This document shows, piece after piece, positions 18,977 to 27,418 of a DNA stretch of 64,000 bases (the stretch's first letter is position 1; each line of letters opens with the position of its first letter). Under the pieces are notes generated by a model. That model worked only from the letters and a program-made list of their open reading frames with translations, was not told the DNA's origin and ran no database searches. The position numbers and the translations under genes were made by a program. Source of the stretch: Streptomyces clavuligerus (lineage in GTDB: Bacteria > Actinomycetota > Actinomycetes > Streptomycetales > Streptomycetaceae); NCBI RefSeq assembly GCF_005519465.1, contig NZ_CP027858.1, forward strand, positions 4,836,001 through 4,900,000, read 5' to 3'.

Positions 18977-19813
18977 TGGGTCCATACCTTTCACGGTAGA
19001 AAACCGCAGCTGAAGATGGTCTGAAGACGGCCTCAGAGGGTTCTGTGGTTTACCCCAGTGTGCGGTACCCGACCGACGACCACCGTTGTCGATCATGCAC
19101 AAAGACCTGTGGGACCCCCGAGGGAGGACCCTGGCGGAACCGCTTGATCCGCCCGCGTGACCCCGTGGGGCCGTGCGATGACGGGGGGAACCGGTCGTCC
19201 CCGTACGGTACATGAGCCGCTGAGCACGGCACGAGCCGTACGGGGGACCGTCGGACCGGCCATCGGAGCGCTCACCGTGCTCCTCGGGGCGGCCCGTGTG
19301 CTGGTGTTGCTGTTCCCGGCACCTCTGTTGCCGTGCCCCTGCCGCGTCCCTGCCGCGTCCCTGCCGCGTCCGCCGGGCGTGCTCGCCGGACGGCCGGACC
19401 GGATCGAGCGGCGGCGGCCGGAGCGCTGGTACGGCCTGCGGCTCCCGGCCTCCGGCGCCGCCCGCTGTACGGTGCCCGGTCCGCCCGCCCGCCCGGCCGG
19501 TGGCGACCGTGGCGTACTCCGTCGTCCCCGAGGCTGTCACCCTCCGTCGCCTCCGGGGCCGTCACCGGTGTCGTCACGTGTCGTCGAGCGCTCCGGTGCC
19601 GTTGGCGCCGTCGTGAGCGGCCCAGGTGGGGCCCGGCCGTCGGGTCGCGTGGTGTGCGGGGCCCGTGAGCGGCCGCCCGGGTGGTTCGGCCTGTGTGTGC
19701 GGGGCCGGGGGCTGTCGCGGCCCGGCCTGCGGATGGCGGGCCCGGCCGTCGGGTCCACGGCCTGCGGGCCCGCTGTGGATCGGGACGGGCGGCCCGCCGT
19801 GGCCGGACGGGCC
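18977..19813. other. 837-bp intergenic region without a supported gene
   Basis: No ORF here has recognisable protein features; the open frames on both strands are extensions or shadows of neighbours and are rich in arginine, proline and glycine. The first 200 bases upstream of DedA are less GC-rich and probably hold its promoter. A short CCTGCCGCGTC-type triplicate lies near 19338-19372. Confidence 0.55.
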
Positions 19814-20041
19814 TCAGCCGCAGCAGCCTCCGCCGCAGCAACCGCCTCCGCCGCCACCGGCCCCGCCGCCCGGGGTGCTCGCGGGGGCCTGCCGCGTGCC
19901 GCCGACGGCGACCGTCGACAGCAGCTTCACGGTGTCCTCGTGCCCGGCCGGGCAGACGGCGGGGTCCGAGGACTGGGCCATCGGCCGGCTGACTTCGAAG
20001 GTGTCGCCGCAGCCGCGGCAGCGGAATTCGTATCGAGGCAT
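19814..20041 (-). CDS. FmdB family zinc ribbon protein
   Basis: A 75-residue protein beginning MPRYEFRCRGCGDTFEV with a CxxC and a later CPAGH, the pattern of FmdB-type regulatory zinc ribbons. The C-terminal third is glycine-rich and ends with two cysteine pairs (GGCCGGGCCG), which could bind another metal. The family is linked to amidase or formamidase regulation by name only; the actual role is unknown. It stands alone. Confidence 0.9.
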   Translation of the reverse strand: MPRYEFRCRGCGDTFEVSRPMAQSSDPAVCPAGHEDTVKLLSTVAVGGTRQAPASTPGGGAGGGGGGCCGGGCCG

Positions 20042-20281
20042 GGGCCAAGGCTACGCGGTGCGCGGGCCCGGGAGCAGAGGGTGTGGACGGCCGCGGCGGC
20101 CACCCCGCCGCGTGCGCGCGCCGCAGAAGGCCGGGGCCGCCCGTGGCCCGGCCCGCTCCCGGAGGCCCCGGCCCCCGGCCCGCCTGGACCTCCCCGCGAC
20201 AGCTGTGACGGTCACCCGCCGGGACCGGCCGCAGCAGGAGGGGCCGGGCGCACAGCGGACAGACCCCGGGGAGGGCGGAGG

Positions 20282-21646
20282 TCAGGAGGGGCCGCCGCGC
20301 TCCTCCCTGATCCGGTCGACCACCCGCGCGGCAGCGCGGCGCACCGCGTCCGTCTCGTTGAGGAAGTGCCAGTAGTCGGGGTGGCGGCCCGCGAGCGACG
20401 CGACGGCCCGGTCCAGCCGGGCGGCGGCCTCGTCCAGCGGGCGGGCGTGCCGGGGGTCGGGGCTCTGCCGCCCGGTCATGGCGAGCCGCTGGGCGTCGCG
20501 CACGGCGAAGCGGGTGCGGTCGATCTCCTGCTGCGGGTCGGCGGCGACGGCGTCGAGCTGCCGCAGCCGCTCCCCGGCGGCGGACACGGCCTCCTCGGTC
20601 CGGTTCAGCAGCGCCCGTACGGTGGCGAGCAGGGCGGTGGCGTCCGGCCAGCGCTGCTCCTCGCGGGCCGAGGCTGCCTCCCGCAGCTTCTCCTCGGCCT
20701 GCCGGACGCTCGCGGCGGCCTCCTCCGGCACCTGCTGGAGATCCTGCCAGCAGGCGGCGGAGAACCGCCGCCGCAGCTCGCTCAGGACCGGTTCGACGGC
20801 CCCGGCCCGGGTGGTGAGGGCCTCCGCGCGGGTACGGAGGGAGACCAGCCGCCGATCCGTCTCGGCCGCCAGCTCCGGCAGCCGCTCGGCCTCGGCCCGG
20901 ACGGCTTCGGCGTCCCGCAGGACGCGGTCGGCGCGGTGCAGCGTCTCGGTCACGCCATGGCGGGCGGCGCCCTGGTTGAGGAGGGTCAGCTCGGGGGCGA
21001 GGGCGGCGAGCCGGGCGGCCAGGTGGTCCGCCTTCAGGCCGGAGCCCCGCACCGCGTCCAGCGCGTTGCTCGCGGCGAGGAGCGCCGCTCGCGCCCGTTC
21101 CACGGCGGGCGCCAGCCGGGCCAGCCGGGTCTCGGCCCGCTCCAGCAGCGGTCCCAGGCTCTCCGCGAACCGGTCCAGCTCGGCCTTCGCGCCGGTCAGC
21201 TCCTCCCGCGCCCGGGTCAGCAGGGTGCGGGCCTGCGCGGCGAGCGAGGGGTCGAGATCCTCCCGGTCCAGGTCGTAGGAGTCCACGGCCTCGATATAGC
21301 GGTGGCTCACCTCGTCGATCCGCCGCTCCAGCCCGGCGAAGCCGTCCGCCGCCCGTCCGGCCTCGGGGGAGCTGTCCACGGCCGTGATCGTCTCCAGGGA
21401 GATCCGCAGCTCGCGCTGGGCGCTGTCCAGCTCGTAGAAGGCAGCGGCGGCGGCGTCCTTCGCGGCCTGGGCCTCGGCCCGGTTGCTCGCCCGACCGCCG
21501 CCGAACCAGCGTCTCGTCCCGCCGCCGGTGAAGGAGAGGGCCGTCGCGGCGGCGAGCAGGGGCAGGGGCAGCAGCACCAGCGCGAGAAGGTCCCGGGCGC
21601 CACCCGCCGTCGCTGTGGTCTGCGGCTGCGTGTGTCTCGCCGTCAC
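20282..21646 (-). CDS. membrane-anchored coiled-coil protein of unknown function
   Basis: A 454-residue protein with one membrane segment (about residues 20-42) followed by a long helical region rich in Ala, Glu, Arg and Leu, strongly suggesting coiled coils over residues 55-440. There is no catalytic motif that I recognise. GTG 21646 has a GGGAGAGGG site just upstream. The protein is probably conserved in Streptomyces as a hypothetical protein; the anchor and coiled coil suggest a structural or septation-related role, which is only a guess. An opposite-strand ORF of 909 codons over the same DNA is a shadow. Confidence 0.8.
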   Translation of the reverse strand: MTARHTQPQTTATAGGARDLLALVLLPLPLLAAATALSFTGGGTRRWFGGGRASNRAEAQAAKDAAAAAFYELDSAQRELRISLETITAVDSSPEAGRAADGFAGLERRIDEVSHRYIEAVDSYDLDREDLDPSLAAQARTLLTRAREELTGAKAELDRFAESLGPLLERAETRLARLAPAVERARAALLAASNALDAVRGSGLKADHLAARLAALAPELTLLNQGAARHGVTETLHRADRVLRDAEAVRAEAERLPELAAETDRRLVSLRTRAEALTTRAGAVEPVLSELRRRFSAACWQDLQQVPEEAAASVRQAEEKLREAASAREEQRWPDATALLATVRALLNRTEEAVSAAGERLRQLDAVAADPQQEIDRTRFAVRDAQRLAMTGRQSPDPRHARPLDEAAARLDRAVASLAGRHPDYWHFLNETDAVRRAAARVVDRIREERGGPS

Positions 21647-21762
21647 ATCCCTCTCCCGTGCCGATCCGCCGTATCCGGTTCATTTTCCCACCAGGAACGA
21701 CGAACACACGGGCGGAAAAGTTCTCCCGCTCACACTCCGTGCCCGTTCACCCTCCGTGCCGT

Positions 21763-22563
21763 TCACACTCCGCGCACGGTGATCGCGCCGTTGTCGCTGC
21801 GGGCCCGGACCGTCCGGGCGCCGTCCGGGTCCTGCGGGACGTCCACGACCACCGGCCCGTTCCCGCTGCGGGCGTCCACGGCGTAGGGCGCGCCCGCGCG
21901 GGGCAGGTCGACGCGGATGCTTCCGTTGTGGCTGGCGAGATCCATGCGCTCAGGAACGGCACCGGCGCCCAGCCGGATGCGTACCCGCCCGTTGTCGGTC
22001 CTGGCCTTCAGCGTGGTGGCGCGAACACCCTTGGTGACGATCGCGCCGTTGTCGCTGCGGAGGTCGAGGGGGCCCTCGGTGTCCCGGACGATCACGTTCC
22101 CGTTGTCGGACACGACGGCCAGCGGGGTGGTGAACCCGGACGCGGTCACCGTGCCGTTGTCGTTCCGTACGGTCACCGCGACCCCGCGGGGCACCTTCAC
22201 GGTGTGCCGGGCCTCGCAGTGCTTGACGACGCCGGAGCAGTCGACCCGCAGCGTGAGCCGTCCGTCGGTGAGCCCCCAGGACTTCCGCGGGCCGCTCCCG
22301 ACCACCCCCCATCCGTCGACCTGACGGCTCACCTCCACCCGCGTCACATCGGCGGGAACGACGCGTACCGAGGTGTTGTCGCTGTCGACGGTGAGTGCGC
22401 TCCCGGAGAACGCGAACACTCTCCGCTCCGCGTCCACCGCCCCCGCGTCGACGCCCCCGCACCCCACCAGCCCGACCAGAAGCACCCCACCCCCACCGAC
22501 CGCCACGACCCTCCGCCGCACCCGCTCCCCACCCCTGCCGCCCACGCCTCCACGCCCTTCCAC
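21763..22563 (-). CDS. DUF4097 beta-strand repeat lipoprotein
   Basis: A predicted lipoprotein of about 266 residues: basic N-terminus, hydrophobic stretch and lipobox LVGLVGC, then a beta-helix-like region of repeats containing DN(G/T) turns (SDNTSV, NDNGTV, SDNGNV, SDNGAI, TDNGRV, HNGSI, SGNGPV, SDNGAI), the hallmark of the DUF4097 family. GTG 22563 has a GGAGGG site four bases upstream; GTG 22587 lacks one, and a further GTG downstream is possible. Function unknown; cell-surface location is inferred. Confidence 0.85.
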   Translation of the reverse strand: MEGRGGVGGRGGERVRRRVVAVGGGGVLLVGLVGCGGVDAGAVDAERRVFAFSGSALTVDSDNTSVRVVPADVTRVEVSRQVDGWGVVGSGPRKSWGLTDGRLTLRVDCSGVVKHCEARHTVKVPRGVAVTVRNDNGTVTASGFTTPLAVVSDNGNVIVRDTEGPLDLRSDNGAIVTKGVRATTLKARTDNGRVRIRLGAGAVPERMDLASHNGSIRVDLPRAGAPYAVDARSGNGPVVVDVPQDPDGARTVRARSDNGAITVRGV

Positions 22564-22729
22564 CGCGCCCTCCGCTGCCCCCTCCACGCTAGGGACGCCG
22601 CGCCTCCGGCACGATCGGGTGCGCCACCGTCCCGGGGTGGGGTTACCCCCCCCGGACGGGCGCCACGGCGGGAGGGGAACGGGTTTGCGGGGCCGACCCC
22701 GGAGGCATGTACGCTGTCCTCTCGTCCAC

Positions 22730-22804
22730 GGGTGCGTAGCTCAGGGGTAGAGCGCTGCTCTTACAAAGCAGATGTCGGCGGTTCGAAACCGTCCGCGCCC
22801 ACCA
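22730..22804 (+). tRNA. tRNA-Val (anticodon UAC)
   Basis: A 75-base cloverleaf: acceptor GGGTGCG pairs with CGCGCCC, the anticodon stem is CTGCT/AGCAG with loop CTTACAA giving anticodon TAC (22762-22764, valine), and the T arm is GGCGG-TTCGAAA-CCGTC. The CCA end is encoded. Its 3' part from 22760 is the attachment site of the integrated element that follows. Confidence 0.96.
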
Positions 22805-22818
22805 GCACAAAGGCCCCC
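22760..22818 (+). repeat. attL, 59-bp direct repeat inside tRNA-Val
   Basis: Identical over 59 bases to 29593-29651. It starts in the anticodon loop of tRNA-Val and runs into the terminator; similarity continues with two differences to the end of the terminator. Confidence 0.92.
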
Positions 22819-22842
22819 CGCCGATCATGGCGGGGGGCCTTT
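22809..22842 (+). terminator. tRNA-Val terminator
   Basis: A perfect 14-bp stem (22809-22822 with 22829-22842) with loop GATCAT directly follows the tRNA. A slightly changed copy is present at 29642-29674, as part of the attachment-site duplication. Confidence 0.85.
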
Positions 22843-22865
22843 GACATCCACTTCTGACATCAACG
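22842..22865 (+). repeat. paired TGACATC motifs, left end
   Basis: TGACATC occurs at 22842 and again at 22855, 13 bp apart, the second as TGACATCAACG. The same pair with the same spacing occurs at the right end. The pattern suits arm-type binding sites of a tyrosine recombinase; this role is inference. Confidence 0.6.
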
Positions 22866-22872
22866 CCCAGGA

Positions 22873-23880
22873 TCACTCCCGGGCGGGACGCCTTCTGAGC
22901 AGCCGGTCCATGTGACTCACGGCCTCACGCTGAGTCTCCTGCACGACATGGGCGTAGACATTCATCGTGACAGCGATCTGGCTGTGGCCAAGGATCTCCA
23001 TCACGACCCGGGGCGGAACCCCGGCCGCGGTCAGCAGCGTCGCCGTACCGTGCCGGGCGTCGTGCAGCCGGATGACGCGGAGGTCGGCGTTCCTTGCGAC
23101 CCGTGGCCAGCGTTTGCCCGCGGGGTCTTGGGATTCCGTTTCCTGGACGCGGCGGATCAGCGCGTCGGGGCCGGACGAGTTGAGGAGGGAGACCAGATCC
23201 GCCCAGGTGGCGAGGGCGAAGCGGTCGACCAGGCGCGACGCCCCATCGCTCAGCAGGGTCACGGAGGCGAGCGAGGCGAGCGGTACCGCACCGGTGAGCG
23301 CGTGTCGGGCCGCTTCAGGGTCGGAGCCCGCGATCCAGAAGCCGCCCGGCCGGTTGCGCAGATTCGTCAGCGCCGCCCGGTACTGGGCGAGGGCAGCGGC
23401 GTGTTCGGCCGATCCGGTCGGCAGCTCATCCATGGACCGGCGCAGTTCGCGGCCCGCGTCGTCGAGGCGCCTGTCCGTGACGGCTGTGCACCCCCGGTCC
23501 CGTTCGGCCAGGACCACCGTCGAATCGCCGAGCGCCAGATACTCGACCGCTTCGTCACGGACGCGGATGGCGACGACCGTACTGGTCGGACTCGCGGGAT
23601 GGCCCAGGTCACACGTGCCGGAGTGGAGCGAACGGACCTCGGCCAAAGAGCCCCAAGCAGTCGGCGAGCGGTGCGTCAGGGCGGGCGACGACCTGACGGA
23701 GCAGGAGCGCGCCCAACGTCGAGGAGAACCAGGCGACCCCGTGTGAGCAGCCCGTCGAGGCGCCCGCGGCCCCGGCTCCGTCGAGCAGGACGGCCGCGCC
23801 GGTCCCCGCCGTCGCGAAGTCCTCGTTCTCTTCGCCGACGGTCGAGGGTCAGGACGCGAGGGTCAGGACGCGAGGGTCAC
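22873..23880 (-). pseudogene. chimeric remnant: broken PP2C-like gene fused to integrase C-terminus
   Basis: Reading the minus strand, an N-terminal piece similar to PP2C-domain proteins (GEENEDFATA, VLLDGAG, HGVAWF) is interrupted by an in-frame TGA at 23850-23852 beside two tandem 14-bp copies, then by a frameshift near 23660. From 23646 an open frame of 257 codons resumes the phosphatase (AEVRSLH, CDLGHPASPTSTVVAIR, LLSDGASRLVDRF). At about codon 180, straight after the family's RWPR, it changes into a tyrosine recombinase C-terminus with HDARHG (His-x-x-Arg) and a GHSQIAVTMNVYAHV segment carrying the catalytic His and Tyr. A deletion evidently joined the two genes in frame. An active integrase is unlikely because the N-terminal domains and the first catalytic arginine are missing. 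Confidence 0.8.
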
Positions 23881-23882
23881 GT

Positions 23883-24733
23883 TCACGCCGGAGCGTCTTC
23901 CTCGTGCCGGTAGAGGGGACAGAGGAGTTCGACGGACTTCGGTTCGCTGGTCTCGGGGTCGTACTCGACTCCCACGAGGGTGGAGAACTTCCCGGTGCCG
24001 ACCTGCCCCCACAGGGCTCCGAGGCCGGAGGCGAGCAGGTGCACGACACCGAGCGAACCCTGTGTGTAGATGCCGCCGATGGCCAGGAGCGAGCCCCTGC
24101 CGTCCGGGCGGGGGAGGCGGGCGAGGTAGCCCACATCGTGCGGACGAGTCGGGTCGCCGTCCCTGCCGGACCGGTGCACAACACCGGTACGCCGGTCGCT
24201 GATGGTCCACGTCTCGTCGGCCCCGAGCTCCCAGTTCAGTACCGGGTCCTGGGCGTACAGGTGCCTTATGGTCTCGGACATGCCCGGACCGCAGACGACG
24301 ATCAGACCGTCACGGTCCAGGTCGATGTCCCCGCCCACCGGTACGTGCTCGGACGTGACATCGAGGCTGTAGGACCGGGCCAGGTTCTCCAGGCGTTTGC
24401 CCGAGCTGACGTCGTCGACGGCGACCACCGTGCGTCCTCGGTCCTCCGCCCGCCGGAGAGGCGTCGCGATGACGACCGCACCTGTCCCGAGAGCGCACCC
24501 TCGGGGGCCGGTCCGGTGTGCCGGATCTGATGGATGCGTCCACGGCTGAGTCCCGCCTTATCGGCGATCTGGGCGTACGACAGCCCCTGGGCGTGGAGAT
24601 CCTGGACGACGCGTCGGCGCAGCCGGGCGAGTTCCGTCACCTCCTGCTGAGCGAGGGCGAGCCGGTTGGTGACTTCGCGCAGCAGTAGATAGGGGTCGTC
24701 GATTGCCGCGATCCGCCGCATCTCGTCAGACAT
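23883..24733 (-). pseudogene. sigma-70-like HTH regulator with frameshift
   Basis: From ATG 24733 (AGAGG site upstream) the first 75 or so codons give a helix-turn-helix protein: RLRRRVVQDLHAQGLSYAQI and AGLSRGRIHQIRHTGPAPEG, a sigma-70 region 4-like DNA-binding unit. Near 24475 the frame shifts by one base; the remainder (VVIATPLRR, LIVVCGPGMSE, FSTLVGVEYDPET, VELLCPLYRH) is open in another frame to 23883. Together they match a Streptomyces HTH protein of about 280 residues with a C-terminal ligand-like domain. The C-terminal frame could still be made from an internal GTG at 24428, but without the DNA-binding part. Confidence 0.75.
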
Positions 24734-24908
24734 CAGCCCGCCTCTCCGTTTCACCCAGGAGCCTAGGGCTCTAGACGGTAGGGGTGAGAGGCGAAGACCA
24801 GATCGAGCATTCACAACGAAGAATCCCGCTCGTCTGCGGGGGACGCCCCTTGGGCTCACTCGCCGCTGCCTGGACCTGGGTGGCCGCACGGTCCGACAGG
24901 TGGTGCAG

Positions 24909-25303
24909 TCACGTTTCGTCCCAGACGAAGTCGGCTCGCACCCAGTTCCCGTTCCCGTTCATGGACACGGAGGCGCCCCACTCCTTGGAATACCGCTCCA
25001 CGAGGAGGAGCCCCCGGCTGCCCTCGTCCTGGTTGCCGACGGCGCAGACCGGGGGCCGCCCCCGCCGCCCTGGTCGGCGACGACGACACGCACCCGCCCG
25101 TCCCTGAAGACCACGGTGACGTGGAACGAGCCGCCGGGCGCACCGCTGCGTGTGTGCTTCACGGCGTTGGCGGCGAGCTCGCCGACGACGAGCTGGGCGT
25201 CATCGACACCACTCCACCCCTGGAGCAGCGCGGCGACGAAGTAACGCGCTTCGGGCACCTGCTCAAGAAGGCCAGGGAAAGCGCGGGACCACTTGGTGGA
25301 CAC
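24909..25303 (-). pseudogene. ATP-binding (HATPase, anti-sigma-like) protein with frameshift
   Basis: From GTG 25303 (GGGGAG site) the frame codes for a GHKL-type serine-kinase-like ATPase: DDAQLVVGELAANAVKHT is the N box with conserved Glu and Asn, followed by VRVVVADQGGGG. Near 25050 the frame breaks; the proper C-terminus, VGNQDEGSRGLLLVERYSKE then WGASVSMNG to a TGA at 24909-24911, is read in another frame. Such small ATPases pair with XRE-DUF5753 regulators in Streptomyces, and the next gene upstream is one. Confidence 0.75.
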
Positions 25304-25396
25304 AAGAAGACTCCCCGTCTAGAGGTCTAGACACCACAGGCCGACAGGGTATGCCTGCATCTAAGGGCAAGCTAGGCATCAAGAGGAATTATTCCT

Positions 25397-26236
25397 CTAA
25401 GGAGTGGTGGTTCCTGTCAGATTGCGGAACTCGTCCATCAGCCGGAGTGCAAGCTCACGCGCTTCCGCCCCGAAGACAGCGGCATCCTCGAACCGGGCGA
25501 AGTGATCCTCATAGAAGGCGAGGTCATCCTGGCTTTCCAGGACACGTTCCTCCCTGAACTCCTCCACCACCACGGCTCGCCGGTCGCACAGGGTGAACCC
25601 GTGGCGGGGAAGAAGCGGAACCCGGTGCCGCCAGGGGATCACACCGAGCCGTACCGTGCTCAGACTCTCGACAGCCAGCAGCCGGTCGAACTGGGCCAGC
25701 ATCAGCGCGGGCGTTCCCGGCCAGGTACGGAGAGCACCCTCCGTCATGACGAAGACGGACTCCCGCCCCCGTTCGTAGATCACGCTCTGACGCTCGACCC
25801 GGGCGGCGACGGCGCGGCCGACGGCTTCGGGGTCCACCCCGGGCCGACTCTCGAAGACATGCCGGGCGTACTCGGCGGTCTGGAGCATGGCGGGCAGAAC
25901 CACGCACTGGAACGAGCGGACGAGCCGAGCGCCCCGGATCATCTCGTCCAGATCCGACCCAGGGACCGAGTCCCGTCCGGAGCCGGGCGCAGCCTCCACA
26001 GCGGCCAGCAGCTCACGCACTTCGGCACGGGTCGGAGCGTCCAGGTCGAGGGCGCCGGAGAGACGGTCGAGGACATCGACGCTGGGGACCATGCGCCCGT
26101 TCTCGATCTTGGACACGGTCGGCTGTCCAACCCCGGCTCGCTGCGCCAGCGCGGCACCGGTCAGTCCGGCCGCAGCACGCAGCTCCCGAAGGCGCACTCC
26201 CAGCGCCGTCAGCCTCTTCTGCCGCTCACTCCCCAT
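25397..26236 (-). CDS. XRE family regulator with DUF5753 domain
   Basis: A 279-residue regulator. Residues about 10-65 are a Cro/CI-type HTH (LRELRAAAGLTGAALAQRAG, then VGQPTVSKIENGR); the rest is the DUF5753 sensor-like domain with RLVRSFQCVVLPAMLQTAEY and a C-terminal FEDAAVFGAEA segment. It seems intact, unlike the three genes to its left. ATG 26236 starts directly before the HTH; an upstream GTG/ATG extension to 26296 is less likely. In Streptomyces such regulators act with small partner proteins and ATPases like the broken one beside it. Confidence 0.88.
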   Translation of the reverse strand: MGSERQKRLTALGVRLRELRAAAGLTGAALAQRAGVGQPTVSKIENGRMVPSVDVLDRLSGALDLDAPTRAEVRELLAAVEAAPGSGRDSVPGSDLDEMIRGARLVRSFQCVVLPAMLQTAEYARHVFESRPGVDPEAVGRAVAARVERQSVIYERGRESVFVMTEGALRTWPGTPALMLAQFDRLLAVESLSTVRLGVIPWRHRVPLLPRHGFTLCDRRAVVVEEFREERVLESQDDLAFYEDHFARFEDAAVFGAEARELALRLMDEFRNLTGTTTP

Positions 26237-26615
26237 ACCCAGGGTTCTACACCACGCCGCCACGAGCACCCGCCCGACCAGCCACCCAGGCGCCATGAGG
26301 CGTGATTCAAACTTTCCCTACTGGTTCAAGGCGCCTCGCTCCGCATCGCCGCGCGCGGCCCGGCGCCGCCAGCCGCGCGGAGCGGCAGCATGCCGGAGCG
26401 GGGAGAAACCCTCTGTGGCCGGGGCGGTCGGCTCCACGGCTCTAGCCACCTCCCCGGTCCGGGGCCCGCGTCAAGCAAGACCAGGGGGCCACTCGTTCAA
26501 ATTCCGGGCAAGATCACAGCCTGCTCGAGTTGGCGGGGAGCGCGACGGCCCCCTGATCATGCTCGATCCCAAACCAGACAGGCCACCGGCCAAAGCCGTT
26601 CCACCGACCTACGCT
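26237..26615. other. 379-bp gap where base composition changes
   Basis: No gene is supported here. The GC-rich half next to the XRE gene contains short inverted GC-rich motifs; from about 26680 onward the DNA becomes visibly AT-richer and stays so through the reverse transcriptase gene. Confidence 0.5.
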
Positions 26616-27407
26616 CTACAGGACTCGGCGAGCGTGAGCCGCGATTTCGATAGTTTGGGGCTCCCCAGGAATAGCGCCGCGTCGTCGAATCTGCTGACCA
26701 GAAACCCAAGCTAGGTCGGGATGCCCCGAGGCTGCTAGTTGACGTAGTTCATTTTCCTGATCCCGGTTAGGGATCAGTTCATAGATATCGGCAACGAGAA
26801 TCTCGAGAGAGTCCGCATACTCGCTGTATCGGATTGGATCGACTTCTCTGCGGAGATAATTGTGCATTATGTGTGGAAAGTTTTCACTTGACACGAGACC
26901 CGTGGCTATCAACTCTTCCTGAAATTCCCTCCAAGGAGAGTCTTCGCGACCTTCTCTGGATTCGAACCATCGAAAAAATCTAGCGATCATGTTGCCCGGT
27001 ACGCGGACTCGGATATCTCCATAACTGGCAGGGTCGACGGGGATTAGATCGTCATTGGTCACACCCATGGCAGAGAGGGCGCTACTCCCCTGAGGGGAAA
27101 CTTTATGCACCCCTCCAACGGGCTGAAACTGCTGCGCATATCGGGATCCACGAATGAGCAGGTACTTTCCGTCTATGGTTATGCGGAAAAGGTAAGACGT
27201 TGAAACCCTTATTGCCTTTCTCCTGTAACGGATCGAGTACCAAATGTGTCGAATTTGGCTTCGGTTCTGCGCGAATTCGTCAATGAGTGGTATGAGTAGC
27301 CCGACGCTGAGCCCCGCCGTCATGTTGACGGCTACTGGATTTCCTATGAAGAAACTCGTGGTTCCTGCGGTGAGCATCAAGATTAGGTAGGCAAAAAGCC
27401 GAGACAC
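26616..27407 (-). CDS. two-helix membrane protein with NUDIX-like domain, partner of the RT
   Basis: About 263 residues. Two adjacent hydrophobic helices (roughly residues 3-19 and 26-41) are followed by a soluble domain. It contains GGVHKVSPQG and a degenerate Nudix box, E-GREDSPW-REFQEEL (E-x7-RE-U-x-EE), resembling the SMODS-associated NUDIX domains that occur with predicted immunity genes. If active it would hydrolyse a nucleotide derivative at the membrane. GTG 27407 is preferred since an AGGGG site overlaps the RT stop, 12 bases upstream; an ATG at 27470 inside the RT gene is the alternative. Operon with the RT. Base use is AT-richer than the chromosome, a sign of transfer. Confidence 0.7.
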   Translation of the reverse strand: MSRLFAYLILMLTAGTTSFFIGNPVAVNMTAGLSVGLLIPLIDEFAQNRSQIRHIWYSIRYRRKAIRVSTSYLFRITIDGKYLLIRGSRYAQQFQPVGGVHKVSPQGSSALSAMGVTNDDLIPVDPASYGDIRVRVPGNMIARFFRWFESREGREDSPWREFQEELIATGLVSSENFPHIMHNYLRREVDPIRYSEYADSLEILVADIYELIPNRDQENELRQLAASGHPDLAWVSGQQIRRRGAIPGEPQTIEIAAHARRVL

Positions 27408-27418
27408 TGATGTTGCCC

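Noticed and set aside
18329..19540. 403-codon version of the DedA protein
   Set aside because: The extra N-terminus is low-complexity translation of intergenic DNA; the family start and a ribosome site lie at 18976.
19157..21886. Plus-strand open frame of 909 codons
   Set aside because: It is the antisense shadow of the coiled-coil gene (20282-21646) plus intergenic DNA; its translation is Gly/Arg/Pro-rich with no domain.
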